A stretch of DNA of 64,000 nt. It comes from an uncultured bacterium. GTDB lineage: Bacteria; Hydrogenedentota; Hydrogenedentia; Hydrogenedentales; Hydrogenedentaceae. The stretch covers positions 1 through 64,000 of the forward strand of contig CAKZKR010000108.1 in NCBI GenBank assembly GCA_937124615.1. The letters are read 5' to 3'. Made by a program: the position numbers and the translations under genes. Under the pieces are notes generated by a model. That model was given only the letters and a program-made list of their open reading frames with translations. It was not told the origin of the DNA and made no database searches. Below are positions 43,671 to 52,905 of this stretch, in pieces (positions within the stretch are counted from its first letter, which is position 1; each line of letters begins with the position of its first letter).

Positions 43671-44897
43671 TTATATTTGAACAAGGCTTGACAACTGCAA
43701 TATTGGTAGGAACAAAGCAACAATTATGGAACCAACTACAATGCCCATAAGGCCGATAAGCATGGGTTCAATAAGACTGGTGAGACCATCTACTTTGGCT
43801 TGAACTTCTGAGTCATAAAAATCAGATATTTTCTTTAACATCGATTCTAACTCACCAGTCTTTTCACCTACTGCTATCATTCGAGTAACCATAGGAGGAA
43901 ATGCACCGGATCTCCCTAAAGGTTCTGATAATGCTTCACCATTTCGGACACTTTCACCTGATTGTCGAACAGCACGAGCAAATACTTCATTTCCGGCAGT
44001 TCTTTCAACTATTTCTAATGCCTGTAATATAGGAACACCACTTTTTAAAAGAGTACTTAATGTCCTTGTAAACCTGCTGATTGATACTTTACGAAGTAAA
44101 TCTCCAAAAACAGGAAGTCTCAATTTTATTTGATCTAGGTTATATCTTCCTATTTCAGTAGAACCATAAATGCGCAAAAAGGCCACTATCCCAATGATAG
44201 ATCCTATGATAATGAGCCATGCATAAACGGTTCTTAATGCATGACTTAAATTAATTAAAAATTGTGTAGGAGCCGGCAATTTTTTTCCAAAACTCCCGAA
44301 TATTTCTGCAAATTGTGGAACAACAAAGATAATAAGACCCGTTGCAATTAATATTATCATACTAAATGCTACAACGGGATATGTCATAGCAGACCGAATT
44401 CTGCGTTTTAAATCTTCTGATGCTTCTAAGTAATCCGCAAGTTGCATTAATACTCCATCTAAATCACCACCTGCTTCACCGGCACGAACCATACTAACAT
44501 ACAAGTCTGGAAATGCCCTGGGATATTTTCTTAGTGCATCAGAAAATGTTTCACCTGCTTCCACATCTTGTGCTACTGAATCAATAACAACAGCGAAATT
44601 AGGGTCTTCTGTCTGGTCGGCTAATATGTCAAGTCCTTGTAGTAGAGGTAACCCAGCACTGACAATAGTGGACAATTGACGGGTAAAGACAAGTAAGTCT
44701 GCCGTTTTTACTTTTTTTAATTTAGCACCACCTCCTAAAGAAAAACCAAAAACTTTTTTTTCTTCTTCAACTAATTTGTCAACGGATAATCCTTTTAACT
44801 GAAGTTGTTGCATCGCATTTTGCCGGCTGTCAGCATTAATTGTTCCGCGGTGTTTCGTACCTTTGGTATCTCTTGCTACATAACTAAATACAGCCAT
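43671..44897 (-). CDS. pilC: Type IV pilus / type II secretion inner-membrane platform protein (PilC/GspF)
   Basis: This 408-residue protein has the PilC/GspF start AVFSYVARDTKGTKHRG, two repeated T2SF domains (residues 70-190 and 275-395), and three hydrophobic helices (about 170-190, 220-240 and 375-400). The motifs LSTIVSAGLPLLQGL, VRAGEAGGDLDGVL and AVGEKTGELESML are typical. It anchors the assembly ATPase at the inner membrane. AAGGAGA lies upstream. The pilT retraction ATPase is in the same window at 60.9 kb, so type IV pili are likely. Confidence 0.93.
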   Translation of the reverse strand: MAVFSYVARDTKGTKHRGTINADSRQNAMQQLQLKGLSVDKLVEEEKKVFGFSLGGGAKLKKVKTADLLVFTRQLSTIVSAGLPLLQGLDILADQTEDPNFAVVIDSVAQDVEAGETFSDALRKYPRAFPDLYVSMVRAGEAGGDLDGVLMQLADYLEASEDLKRRIRSAMTYPVVAFSMIILIATGLIIFVVPQFAEIFGSFGKKLPAPTQFLINLSHALRTVYAWLIIIGSIIGIVAFLRIYGSTEIGRYNLDQIKLRLPVFGDLLRKVSISRFTRTLSTLLKSGVPILQALEIVERTAGNEVFARAVRQSGESVRNGEALSEPLGRSGAFPPMVTRMIAVGEKTGELESMLKKISDFYDSEVQAKVDGLTSLIEPMLIGLMGIVVGSIIVALFLPILQLSSLVQI

Positions 44898-45040
44898 ATA
44901 TTTCTCCTTAAAAATAAAATTTTTATATTTTGTTTTACATCAAATATATTTATTGATTTCTGTTTATGTCCTTAATGATAATTATACAATAAATAATGTA
45001 AAAACAAATACAATTATAAAAATTATAGAGGAGCACGTCT

Positions 45041-45643
45041 ATGAATATCACACTTCCACAACTTCCTTACGAACATAATGCATTAGAACCATATATCAGT
45101 TTAGAAACAATCAATTACCATTATGGAAAACATCATCAAAATTATATAAATAACTTGAATAAATTATTAGAAAATTCCACAATGAAAGAGAAAAATTTAG
45201 AAGAAATAATTATAAATTCAGAAGGACCTATTTTTAATAATTCAGCACAAGTATGGAATCATACATTTTATTGGAATTGTTTATCTCCAAATAAAACAAA
45301 GCCAGGGGATATTTTGGTTAAGGTAATAGAGGAAAACTTTGGAAGTATTGAAAACATGATTGACAGTTTACAACAATCAGCAATTTCCTTATTTGGCTCT
45401 GGCTGGGCATGGTTGGTTTATGAAGAGGGTTCTCTAAAAATAACACAAACAAGCAATGCGGATTTACCGATGAAACATAGACAATTTGCATTATTTACAA
45501 TTGATGTATGGGAACATGCTTACTACATCGATGTTCGTAATGACCGAGCAAAATATGTCCAAAATGTTTTAAACAACTTAATAAACTGGAACTTTATTGA
45601 AGAAAATTACTTGAAAGCGAAAAAAGGTATAAAATACTTTTGA
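45041..45643 (+). CDS. sodB: Superoxide dismutase, Fe-type
   Basis: This 200-residue Fe/Mn SOD converts superoxide to peroxide and oxygen. The metal ligands His27, His74, Asp155 and His159 are all present (INYHYGKHH, QVWNHTFYW, TIDVWEHAYY). Gln70 just before VWNH is the Fe-type position, so iron is favoured. GAGGAG lies before the ATG. It shows that an otherwise anaerobic genome copes with oxygen exposure. The Crp/Fnr-type regulator gene is next, 38 bases downstream. Confidence 0.94.
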   Translation: MNITLPQLPYEHNALEPYISLETINYHYGKHHQNYINNLNKLLENSTMKEKNLEEIIINSEGPIFNNSAQVWNHTFYWNCLSPNKTKPGDILVKVIEENFGSIENMIDSLQQSAISLFGSGWAWLVYEEGSLKITQTSNADLPMKHRQFALFTIDVWEHAYYIDVRNDRAKYVQNVLNNLINWNFIEENYLKAKKGIKYF

Positions 45644-45681
45644 ACAAAATAGGCATAAAAATATGAAGAAAAAAGAAAAAT

Positions 45682-46374
45682 ATGCACGATTTCAATGTAG
45701 AAAAAAAGTTTAAAAGGGTAATCGAGAATGATGTTTTCTTTTCGACATTTTCAGATGAATTTAAAGAAATCATAAAAAAGAAATTTCATTTCCGCACATA
45801 TGATAAGAGTCAGATTATTTATTTCCCACAAGAAAAAATCACACATATTTATATTGTTCATAGTGGCAAGATTCGAATAACAAGAGTTAGTGAAACAGGG
45901 AAAAAAGTTACATTTAGACATGTTATCGCAGGAGATATTTTTGGTGATGAGATATTATTAGGCAAGAAAAAGAGGGAAGAATATGCGGAATCGCTCATAA
46001 AATCGGGTATATGGATAATTCCTGTTTATGACTTTATAAAAATTATAGAGGAAAACAACACATTTTCAAAACTTTATGCAGAAAAATTGCTGAAAAGATG
46101 TAAAGAATATGAAGAAACAATTGCAGACAATATTTTGTATAATGCGATAAAACAGTTAGCAAGGAGAATTATAAGGGAAATAAAAAGAGAAGCAACTCCG
46201 ACAAAAAAATTGATAATAACACATCAAGAATTAGCAAATTTATTGGGTATTCGTAGAGAGACAATAACAGTTTGTTTGACAATTTTAGAAAAAGAAGGGT
46301 TTATAGAAAAGGGAAAGGGTAGTATAATAATAAAAAATCAGAGTAGTTTTGAGAATTGGATAGAGAAAACATAA
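45682..46374 (+). CDS. Crp/Fnr family transcriptional regulator
   Basis: This 230-residue regulator has a cupin-like sensing domain (residues 15-135) and a winged helix (about 150-220) with the recognition segment THQELANLLGIRRETITVCL. The usual cAMP-binding motif GExxLxxxxPRxA is changed to GDEILLGKKKREEYA, and there is no N-terminal Cys cluster as in FNR. The ligand may thus be neither cAMP nor an iron-sulfur cluster. It sits between sodB and glgC on the same strand, and oxidative or redox control is a guess from context. Confidence 0.85.
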   Translation: MHDFNVEKKFKRVIENDVFFSTFSDEFKEIIKKKFHFRTYDKSQIIYFPQEKITHIYIVHSGKIRITRVSETGKKVTFRHVIAGDIFGDEILLGKKKREEYAESLIKSGIWIIPVYDFIKIIEENNTFSKLYAEKLLKRCKEYEETIADNILYNAIKQLARRIIREIKREATPTKKLIITHQELANLLGIRRETITVCLTILEKEGFIEKGKGSIIIKNQSSFENWIEKT

Positions 46375-46404
46375 TACAATATTAAATAATCTCAAGGAGT
46401 AGTT

Positions 46405-47622
46405 ATGGAAGTTTCAATGAAAGATGTTCTTGCGGTTTTGCTTGCCGGGGGGGCTGGTGAAAGATTACATCCCCTTACACGAAATAGAGCAAAACCAGCT
46501 GTTCCTTTTGGTGGTATTTATAGAATCGTAGACTTTACACTTTCTAATTGTATCAACTCAAATTGTAGAAGAATACAGGTACTTGTTCAATATAAATCAA
46601 ATTCACTGACGAGGCATATAAGGAATGCATGGAATATAGTTCACAGAGAATTGGGAGAGTTTATAGATATAATTCCACCACAAATGCGGATAAATGATAG
46701 TTGGTATAAGGGAACTGCAGATGCAATATACCAAAATTTATATTCGATTGACCAGGAAGACCCCAAAACAGTTCTTGTATTAGCAGGCGACCATATATAT
46801 AAAATGGACTATCAAAAAATGATTAAATACCATCACGAACGAGAAGCAGAACTAACCATTTCTGCTTTTGAAGTTCCCATAGAAGAAGGTTCTCGTTTTG
46901 GTATTATGCAGATAGATAAAAATAATAAGATTATAGGATTTGAAGAGAAACCTAAAAATCCAAAACCTATACCCAATAAACCGGATAAATGTCTCGCCTC
47001 TATGGGAATATATGTTTTTGATAGAAAATTGTTAACAAATGCAGTAAAAGAAGATGCAGAAAGGACCGCTTCTGACCATGATTTTGGCAAAAATATAATT
47101 CCAAAATTAATAGAAAAAAATAATGTTTATGCATATCCCTTTGAGGATTTAAATAAAAAAGAAATACCATATTGGAGAGATGTGGGAACGATTGACGGTT
47201 ATTGGGAAGCAAATATGGACCTTGTTGAAGTAACACCTTTGTTTAATTTATACGACCGTGACTGGCCTGTAAGAACTGTTGTTCCTTCTCGCCCTCCTGC
47301 TAAATTTGTCTTTGCAGATTTCGGACATCGTATAGGTGTTGCTTTGGACTCTATTGTAAGTCCAGGCTGTATTATAAGTGGGGGTATGGTTAAAAGAAGT
47401 GTTCTGTCAACCGATGTTCGTGTGAATAGTTATGCATATGTGGAAGAATCCATTCTTTTTGATGGTTGTAATATTGGAAGACATTCAAAAATTCGTCGGG
47501 CTATTGTCGAAAAAAATGTGCATATACCCGATAACACAGTAATTGGCTATGACCTTGAAGAAGATTCCAAAAAATATCGTGTTACATCAACAGGTATTGT
47601 AGTGGTGGAAAAGAAAGTATAA
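46405..47622 (+). CDS. glgC: Glucose-1-phosphate adenylyltransferase
   Basis: GlgC makes ADP-glucose for glycogen synthesis. LLAGGAGERLHPLTRNRAKPAVPFGG at residue 12 is the nucleotide and allosteric region; VLAGDHIYKMDY, FEEKP and PYWRDVGTIDGYW are catalytic and Glc-1-P segments. The C-terminal left-handed beta helix is complete. AAGGAG precedes the ATG; an internal Met at residue 5 is a less likely start. Length (405) is normal. Glucokinase in this window could feed the pathway. Confidence 0.95.
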   Translation: MEVSMKDVLAVLLAGGAGERLHPLTRNRAKPAVPFGGIYRIVDFTLSNCINSNCRRIQVLVQYKSNSLTRHIRNAWNIVHRELGEFIDIIPPQMRINDSWYKGTADAIYQNLYSIDQEDPKTVLVLAGDHIYKMDYQKMIKYHHEREAELTISAFEVPIEEGSRFGIMQIDKNNKIIGFEEKPKNPKPIPNKPDKCLASMGIYVFDRKLLTNAVKEDAERTASDHDFGKNIIPKLIEKNNVYAYPFEDLNKKEIPYWRDVGTIDGYWEANMDLVEVTPLFNLYDRDWPVRTVVPSRPPAKFVFADFGHRIGVALDSIVSPGCIISGGMVKRSVLSTDVRVNSYAYVEESILFDGCNIGRHSKIRRAIVEKNVHIPDNTVIGYDLEEDSKKYRVTSTGIVVVEKKV

Positions 47623-47633
47623 AGTGTTCATAT

Positions 47634-48731
47634 ATGCATTTATTTCAAATAAAAAAAATTACATACATCTTATTTTTATTTTTGGTGGTTTTATCCTCTA
47701 AGGGTGTATATCCCGAATTATCTAATACAGATGAAATCTTAACAAAACCTTCTTTTATAGAAATTGATAAACTTATTGAAAAAGAAAAGAATGAAAGTAA
47801 AGAGATTAAAACAGTTGAGGAGTTAATAAAAAAAGCAAATAATCTCATTGAGTTAATAGATTATTTAAAAGGTGGAAAGGATAAAAAATTCATAGGGGAA
47901 ATAATAACGACAGTTGAAGAACTATATAAAGAAGGATTACAAAAATATCCTACAAATTTACGGATATATGATGATTATGGTTCATTTCTATATGACTATA
48001 AAATGGATTACATAAATTCAGTCAAACTATGGGAACAGGGATATGCTTTGAATGAAAATGACCCAAGTATAAACAATAATTTGGCACTTCACTACTTCCA
48101 TGTGGGCGATTACGATAAAGGATGGAAACATTTGCAAAATGCATTAAAGTATGGAGAGAAAGAAGCAAACATACTTTATAACTCAGCACAGATATTTATT
48201 ATCTATAGAAATCAAATACAGGAGAGAACAGGATGGGAAAAGGAGAAAATATACAAAAAAGCAATGGAATATTCTGAGAAGGCAGTAAAAATAAATCCTA
48301 ACGATTTTGAATTATCAAAAGATTATGCATTAAATTTTTTTACAGCGACGCAGTTTAATTTGCCAATAGATGGGAAAAAATCCGCTAATGCATGGCAAAA
48401 TGCAAGGAAAAAAGCGAGAACAGAAGATGAAATATTCTACACATGGGTAAATGAAGGAAGAGCATGGTTAGCAATTAATGAACTTAAAAAAGCAAGAGAA
48501 TGTCTTGTTGAGGCTATAAAAATCAGGCCGGATAGTAAGATTGTCAAAGAAATTCTGTCAAGAATAGATTCGGGAGAAATAAAAGAAAGTATTAAGGAAC
48601 AAAAGAAAACTCAAAGAGTTACAGAAGAAGAATATAGAAATCCTCTAATATCTCCTTTTAAGAATTATTCAGGCAGAAAAAATACAAAAACAATACTACC
48701 CCAAGTCAATAGGGAAAACATAAAAAAATAA
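47634..48731 (+). CDS. Secreted TPR-repeat protein
   Basis: This 365-residue protein has an N-terminal signal-like helix (residues 7-22). Two or three tetratricopeptide repeats follow around residues 105-180 (YALNENDPSINNNLALHYF and later) and 285-325. The TPR helices normally mediate protein contacts. The C-terminus is basic and disordered. It starts 11 bases after glgC and is followed 9 bases on by the rhomboid gene. It may serve a periplasmic or envelope complex; the partner is unknown. Confidence 0.7.
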   Translation: MHLFQIKKITYILFLFLVVLSSKGVYPELSNTDEILTKPSFIEIDKLIEKEKNESKEIKTVEELIKKANNLIELIDYLKGGKDKKFIGEIITTVEELYKEGLQKYPTNLRIYDDYGSFLYDYKMDYINSVKLWEQGYALNENDPSINNNLALHYFHVGDYDKGWKHLQNALKYGEKEANILYNSAQIFIIYRNQIQERTGWEKEKIYKKAMEYSEKAVKINPNDFELSKDYALNFFTATQFNLPIDGKKSANAWQNARKKARTEDEIFYTWVNEGRAWLAINELKKARECLVEAIKIRPDSKIVKEILSRIDSGEIKESIKEQKKTQRVTEEEYRNPLISPFKNYSGRKNTKTILPQVNRENIKK

Positions 48732-48740
48732 AAGATTGCT

Positions 48741-49466
48741 ATGTCATATTATCAAAAGAGATATTATTTTGAAAACATTGGTTTTTCAAGGTTTTCAATA
48801 ACATCCGGAATTAGGATGCTTATTTTAATCAACTTTATTATATTTGTCATTCAATTATTAGTTGGTTTGGTTATTTCTTTTCTTTTTTCTATAAATAGTG
48901 TCCAAGGATTATATTTATCCTATACTACGATAAATCCGTGGTTCGGTTTTTATATCCCAATGTTTTTAAAAGGTTTTATATGGCAACCTCTAACATATAT
49001 GTTTATACATTCGAGTCTATCACACCTATTTTTCAATATGATATGGTTATTCGTTTTTGGTCCTGAAGTAGAAATTTATTTCACAAAGAAAAGATTTTTT
49101 ACTTTTTATATTTTTTGTGGAATTGTTTCAGTACTTGTAAACTTTGTTCCTTTTGTTATAAAAGGGTATCAGCCACCTATTATAGGGGCCAGTGGAAGTA
49201 TCATGGCGGTACTTGTTGCTTTCGCTTACATTAACCCCGAAAAGGAATTTATTCTTTTTCCATTACCTATACCTATCAATGCAAGAGGGATTGTTATATT
49301 AGTTATATTGATGAATATAATGTATGCTCTCGGTGAGACACAATACTCCGTATTAACACATTTTGCAGGAATGGGTGTAGGTTATCTTTATATATCAGCT
49401 GATTATACAGGTCTGTTATATAAAATTAAAAAAACACTTGGTTTAAATAGATTTGATGCGATATAG
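48741..49466 (+). CDS. Rhomboid family intramembrane serine protease
   Basis: This 241-residue protein has six hydrophobic helices. The segment HSSLSHLFFNMIWLFVFG is the HxxxxHxxxN motif of helix 2. GASGS at residue 149-153 holds the nucleophile Ser151. The partner His is in VLTHFAGMGVGY. All catalytic parts are present, so it should cleave single-span membrane proteins within the bilayer. Natural targets are unknown. The neighbouring TatA-like/J-domain gene deserves note: in Providencia a rhomboid processes TatA. Confidence 0.9.
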   Translation: MSYYQKRYYFENIGFSRFSITSGIRMLILINFIIFVIQLLVGLVISFLFSINSVQGLYLSYTTINPWFGFYIPMFLKGFIWQPLTYMFIHSSLSHLFFNMIWLFVFGPEVEIYFTKKRFFTFYIFCGIVSVLVNFVPFVIKGYQPPIIGASGSIMAVLVAFAYINPEKEFILFPLPIPINARGIVILVILMNIMYALGETQYSVLTHFAGMGVGYLYISADYTGLLYKIKKTLGLNRFDAI

Positions 49467-49508
49467 CAGGTCAAATCGTTAAATATAGTAGTAAGGTACT
49501 TCAATTAT

Positions 49509-49856
49509 ATGTTTCCTAGCATTCAAGAATTATTATTGTTTATTGTAATTATAATTCTATTAAACTTTACAGGAATTCTACCCATTGTTATTAAAACATT
49601 AAAAGAATTTCGTGGAGATTATAGTAACGCCAGGGATACAAATGAAAAAAATATAAAAAATAACATTAGTTCACAAAATGTAGAAATATCTTATCGGCTT
49701 TTAGGTGTTTCTCCCAGTAGCACCTGGGACGAAATAGAAAAAGCATATAGAAGAAAAGCTAAAATACACCATCCGGATCTTGGTGGTGATGAAGATACAA
49801 TGAAGGCTTTGAACGAAGCCTATGAAATGCTAAAAAAAATTTATAAGAGAAAGTAA
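49509..49856 (+). CDS. TatA-like helix fused to a J domain
   Basis: This 115-residue protein has an N-terminal membrane helix with TatA-like features: the Glu at position 7 in SIQELLLF, then a hydrophobic run ending NFTGILP and a basic amphipathic stretch IKTLKEFR. Residues 57-112 form a J domain with the HPD motif in KIHHPDLGGDED. J domains stimulate DnaK. The following gene encodes a Tat-exported protein and begins 6 bases after this stop; the preceding gene is a rhomboid. The TatA likeness is by eye only; it may be an ordinary membrane-anchored J protein. Confidence 0.7.
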   Translation: MFPSIQELLLFIVIIILLNFTGILPIVIKTLKEFRGDYSNARDTNEKNIKNNISSQNVEISYRLLGVSPSSTWDEIEKAYRRKAKIHHPDLGGDEDTMKALNEAYEMLKKIYKRK

Positions 49857-49862
49857 TGTATT

Positions 49863-51842
49863 ATGAAAATAAGTAGAAGAAAATTTTTATTCTCATCATC
49901 GGTTTCATTAGGTTTGTTAATGAAGTCCAGTAATCTGTTTGCAAACACAGAGAAAAGAAGAGTTATCCTTCTTGGTTTTGATGGTGTAGAACCAAGAATT
50001 GTAAGAGAAATGTTGAAAAAAGACAATTTGCCTAATTTTAAAAAAGTTATTAGTCAGGGTGGTTTTTATAACCTTACATCGACAATTCCACCCCAGTCTC
50101 CTACAGCGTGGTCAAGTTTCGCAACATGTAAGAATCCCGGGGAGCATGGTATCTACGACTTTTTGCGCAGGGACCCTACAAAATATATTCCGGGTATTGC
50201 ATTAGGAACAGTGCGTCCACCAGAATTTGATGAACAAGGAAATTTGAGAAAGGAACCTTATTTCGAAACATATAGAAAAGGTACTCCTTTCTGGCAAATT
50301 GCTGACGAACAAGGAATCCGCTGTAAGATTTTAAATATGCCTTATTCCTTTCCTCCCAATGTATTAAAGAATGGATTAATGTTAAGTGGTTTAGGAGTCC
50401 CCGATATAAGGGGAACCGAAAGCCTCTTCTTTGTATTTTCAAATAAGTTTACAGATGAGGAGTTAAGAGAAAGCATTTCAGGAGGAATGAGATTAAAACT
50501 TAATTTTAAAGATTCAATAGCAGAAGTAAAATTGCCTGCTTTTAGAAATCCTGTAAATCCTAAAAGTGGTTATATAGAAACGGTTATTATCTTCAAAGTG
50601 GATAAGAATGCAAAAAAAGTAACAATAGAATTACAAAAACAAAGAAGTGTACAAATAGAGGAAGGGAATTGGTCCGATTGGATAGAGTGGGAATTCCCAG
50701 TAACGGATAAATACTCCGTTAAAGCAATTAGTAAGTTCTATATTAAAAAGGTGGGGGAAGAAATAAATATATATATGACATGCTTACAGTATCACCCCTG
50801 TTATCCTTATATACCCTTTACAAATCCTGCAAAATATTCCGAAGAATTGGCAGAAAGATATGGTCTATATAAAACAATTGGTTGGAACTATGATACACAT
50901 GCTTTAAGACAGGATGTTCTTACAGAGGATGTTTTTCTTGATGATGTAAAAAAGACAATGGCATGGCATGAAAAATTAATGTTAGACGAAGTGAACAAGG
51001 AAGATGATTGGAGATTACTAATGACCATGTGGATGGCTACTGATAGAGTGGCTCATTTATTTTGGCGTTTTAGAGATCCTCATCATCCAGAATATGATGC
51101 TGAGAAAGCAAAAAAATATGAAATGGCTTTGGAAGAAACATATCTGATAATGGATAGAATTATTGGAAATGCAATGAAAAGTATTCGGGAAGGTGACTGG
51201 TTAATTGTCATGTCTGACCACGGTTTTAACACATATAGACAAGGTTTTAACTTAGGAACATGGCTTATTCGAGAGGGATACCTTGCAGTCGAAGGCCAAA
51301 CAAATAAAGAAACTGCATATAATGACCAGGCATTTCTTTTAGGTTATGATTGGAAAAAGACAAAAGCGTATGCATTGGGATTGGGTTCTATTTATTTAAA
51401 CATAGATGGAAGAGAAAGAAACGGGATAGTTAAAAAAGAACATTCTAGAGAATTAAGGGAAGAAATAAAGAAAAAGTTATTAAATATAAAAGACCCAAAG
51501 ACAGGCAAACCTGTAATTAGTAATGTATACAGCTGTGAAGATTTTTCTGGTGGAGAAGTAAGTAATGCCCCAGACTTAATTTTGGGTTACCATGAAGGAT
51601 ACCAGTCAACCAAAGCCGCAGCAAAAGGTTCCGCACCACAGTCCATTTTTGAAGACAATAAAGACAAATGGAGTGGCGACCATGTGGCAACAGACTATGT
51701 TTTAATCCCTGGGATGTTCGTATCAAATAAGAGTATAAAAACAAGTACACCCCATTTACAAGACATTGGTGTCTCTGTTTTATCCTATCTGAATTTAGAT
51801 ATTCCCAAAGATTTGCAGGGTACAAATATTATCGCAGTGTAA
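49863..51842 (+). CDS. Tat-exported alkaline-phosphatase-superfamily phosphodiesterase
   Basis: This 659-residue protein begins with a twin-arginine signal (ISRRKFLFSS). The metal-binding sites of the type I phosphodiesterase/NPP family are all visible: LLGFDGVEP (Asp), QSPTAWSSF (Thr/Ser nucleophile), ATDRVAHLFW (Asp and His), MSDHGF (Asp-His) and SGDHVATD (His). It should hydrolyse a phosphoester or phosphodiester in the periplasm. A sulfatase role is unlikely because C/S-x-P-x-R is absent. It converges with the next Tat gene. Confidence 0.85.
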   Translation: MKISRRKFLFSSSVSLGLLMKSSNLFANTEKRRVILLGFDGVEPRIVREMLKKDNLPNFKKVISQGGFYNLTSTIPPQSPTAWSSFATCKNPGEHGIYDFLRRDPTKYIPGIALGTVRPPEFDEQGNLRKEPYFETYRKGTPFWQIADEQGIRCKILNMPYSFPPNVLKNGLMLSGLGVPDIRGTESLFFVFSNKFTDEELRESISGGMRLKLNFKDSIAEVKLPAFRNPVNPKSGYIETVIIFKVDKNAKKVTIELQKQRSVQIEEGNWSDWIEWEFPVTDKYSVKAISKFYIKKVGEEINIYMTCLQYHPCYPYIPFTNPAKYSEELAERYGLYKTIGWNYDTHALRQDVLTEDVFLDDVKKTMAWHEKLMLDEVNKEDDWRLLMTMWMATDRVAHLFWRFRDPHHPEYDAEKAKKYEMALEETYLIMDRIIGNAMKSIREGDWLIVMSDHGFNTYRQGFNLGTWLIREGYLAVEGQTNKETAYNDQAFLLGYDWKKTKAYALGLGSIYLNIDGRERNGIVKKEHSRELREEIKKKLLNIKDPKTGKPVISNVYSCEDFSGGEVSNAPDLILGYHEGYQSTKAAAKGSAPQSIFEDNKDKWSGDHVATDYVLIPGMFVSNKSIKTSTPHLQDIGVSVLSYLNLDIPKDLQGTNIIAV

Positions 51843-51847
51843 GTTTC

Positions 51848-52822
51848 TTAACCGAACCATTTACGAGCACGATCTTTATTCCGGTTATACATTTGTATGG
51901 TAATAGTAGCGTCTTCTTTTATCTGAAAATCAAACATTCCGACACAAATAAAATCTGCCCCGTGTTTAAATGCAAAATCAAAACCTTTTTTAGGATGTAT
52001 AGCACCTGCTGCGAGTACCTTAAATGCTATCCAGGGGATCTTGACATTTTTCATTATTTCTTTAGTTTTATCAGGGTTCATATCCCATTTATTATCATGA
52101 TATTCATTTATTTTTGCAGACCAATAATCAAGAGAATGGAATGTTTTCATATAAAAGTCAGGGTAGATATTTTCCTTTTCACACGCTACAATAACATCTA
52201 TTGAATGTCCGCCGATACCTCCAATGACACCTTTATCTCTAATATGGTCAACTATTTTTCCTAAAAGTTTTGTATCACCTTTTTTTACAAAATCATCCCC
52301 TATTTGTCCCTGTATATAAACACCCGTAGCACCATTATCTATTGCTATGTCTGCATCCTCAAAAAGGTTGGATTTTTTTGGTTTTATTTGTGCAATCCAC
52401 TGAATCTGGCCTTTGTACTCTTTCCAATAGCGATTAATAATCTTTATGGTTTTGTCATCCAATCGAAGTATCGCTGTATTTATTCCCGACTGTTCATATA
52501 GTTTTAATGTATTTAATATTTTTTGTTCTGTAAAATAGTTTTTCATCAATTCATCAACATAGATTAAATCCCTGCTATGAGAAATACCACTAATCAGGTT
52601 ACCCCCTGCTATTAACCTGCTGATTAAAATATTTCCTATTTTGCCCACCGGCATATTTTTGGGTAAATCTTCAACTGTATTTAAATAATCCTGCTCCTCT
52701 AATAAATTTCCTTGTTCCTCTATTAGAGGAATTGTATCATCTTGTGAAAAAACTGAATTCGCAAGGAGAGTCGAAACTGTTGTCCCGGAAATGAAATTTC
52801 TTCTTGATATTCTATTTTTCAT
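51848..52822 (-). CDS. Tat-exported aldo/keto-reductase-like TIM-barrel protein
   Basis: This 324-residue protein has a Tat signal, ISRRNFISGT. The core begins with MPVGKIGNILISRLIAGGN, which resembles the start of aldo/keto reductases. Later segments AFKVLAAGAIHPKKG and GADFICVGMFDF fit strands 7-8 of that fold. The catalytic Tyr/Lys/His set is not clear, so reductase activity is unproven. GGAG precedes the start. Exported members of this kind recur in bacteria with many Tat-exported enzymes. Confidence 0.55.
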   Translation of the reverse strand: MKNRISRRNFISGTTVSTLLANSVFSQDDTIPLIEEQGNLLEEQDYLNTVEDLPKNMPVGKIGNILISRLIAGGNLISGISHSRDLIYVDELMKNYFTEQKILNTLKLYEQSGINTAILRLDDKTIKIINRYWKEYKGQIQWIAQIKPKKSNLFEDADIAIDNGATGVYIQGQIGDDFVKKGDTKLLGKIVDHIRDKGVIGGIGGHSIDVIVACEKENIYPDFYMKTFHSLDYWSAKINEYHDNKWDMNPDKTKEIMKNVKIPWIAFKVLAAGAIHPKKGFDFAFKHGADFICVGMFDFQIKEDATITIQMYNRNKDRARKWFG

Positions 52823-52905
52823 TTTTATACTCCAATATATAATTATGAAAAAAACTGTATGATATAATAAGTATAAAACAACAAAAAGATCTGTTAAAAA
52901 TAGGT

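Noticed and set aside
44971-44990. Fur/PerR-like box upstream of sodB
   Set aside because: taatgataattata matches one half of a Fur box only; in such AT-rich DNA this is expected by chance.
49863-51842. Sulfatase as target of the radical SAM maturase
   Set aside because: The active site is QSPTAWSSF with Thr/Ser, and no C/S-x-P-x-R motif is present.
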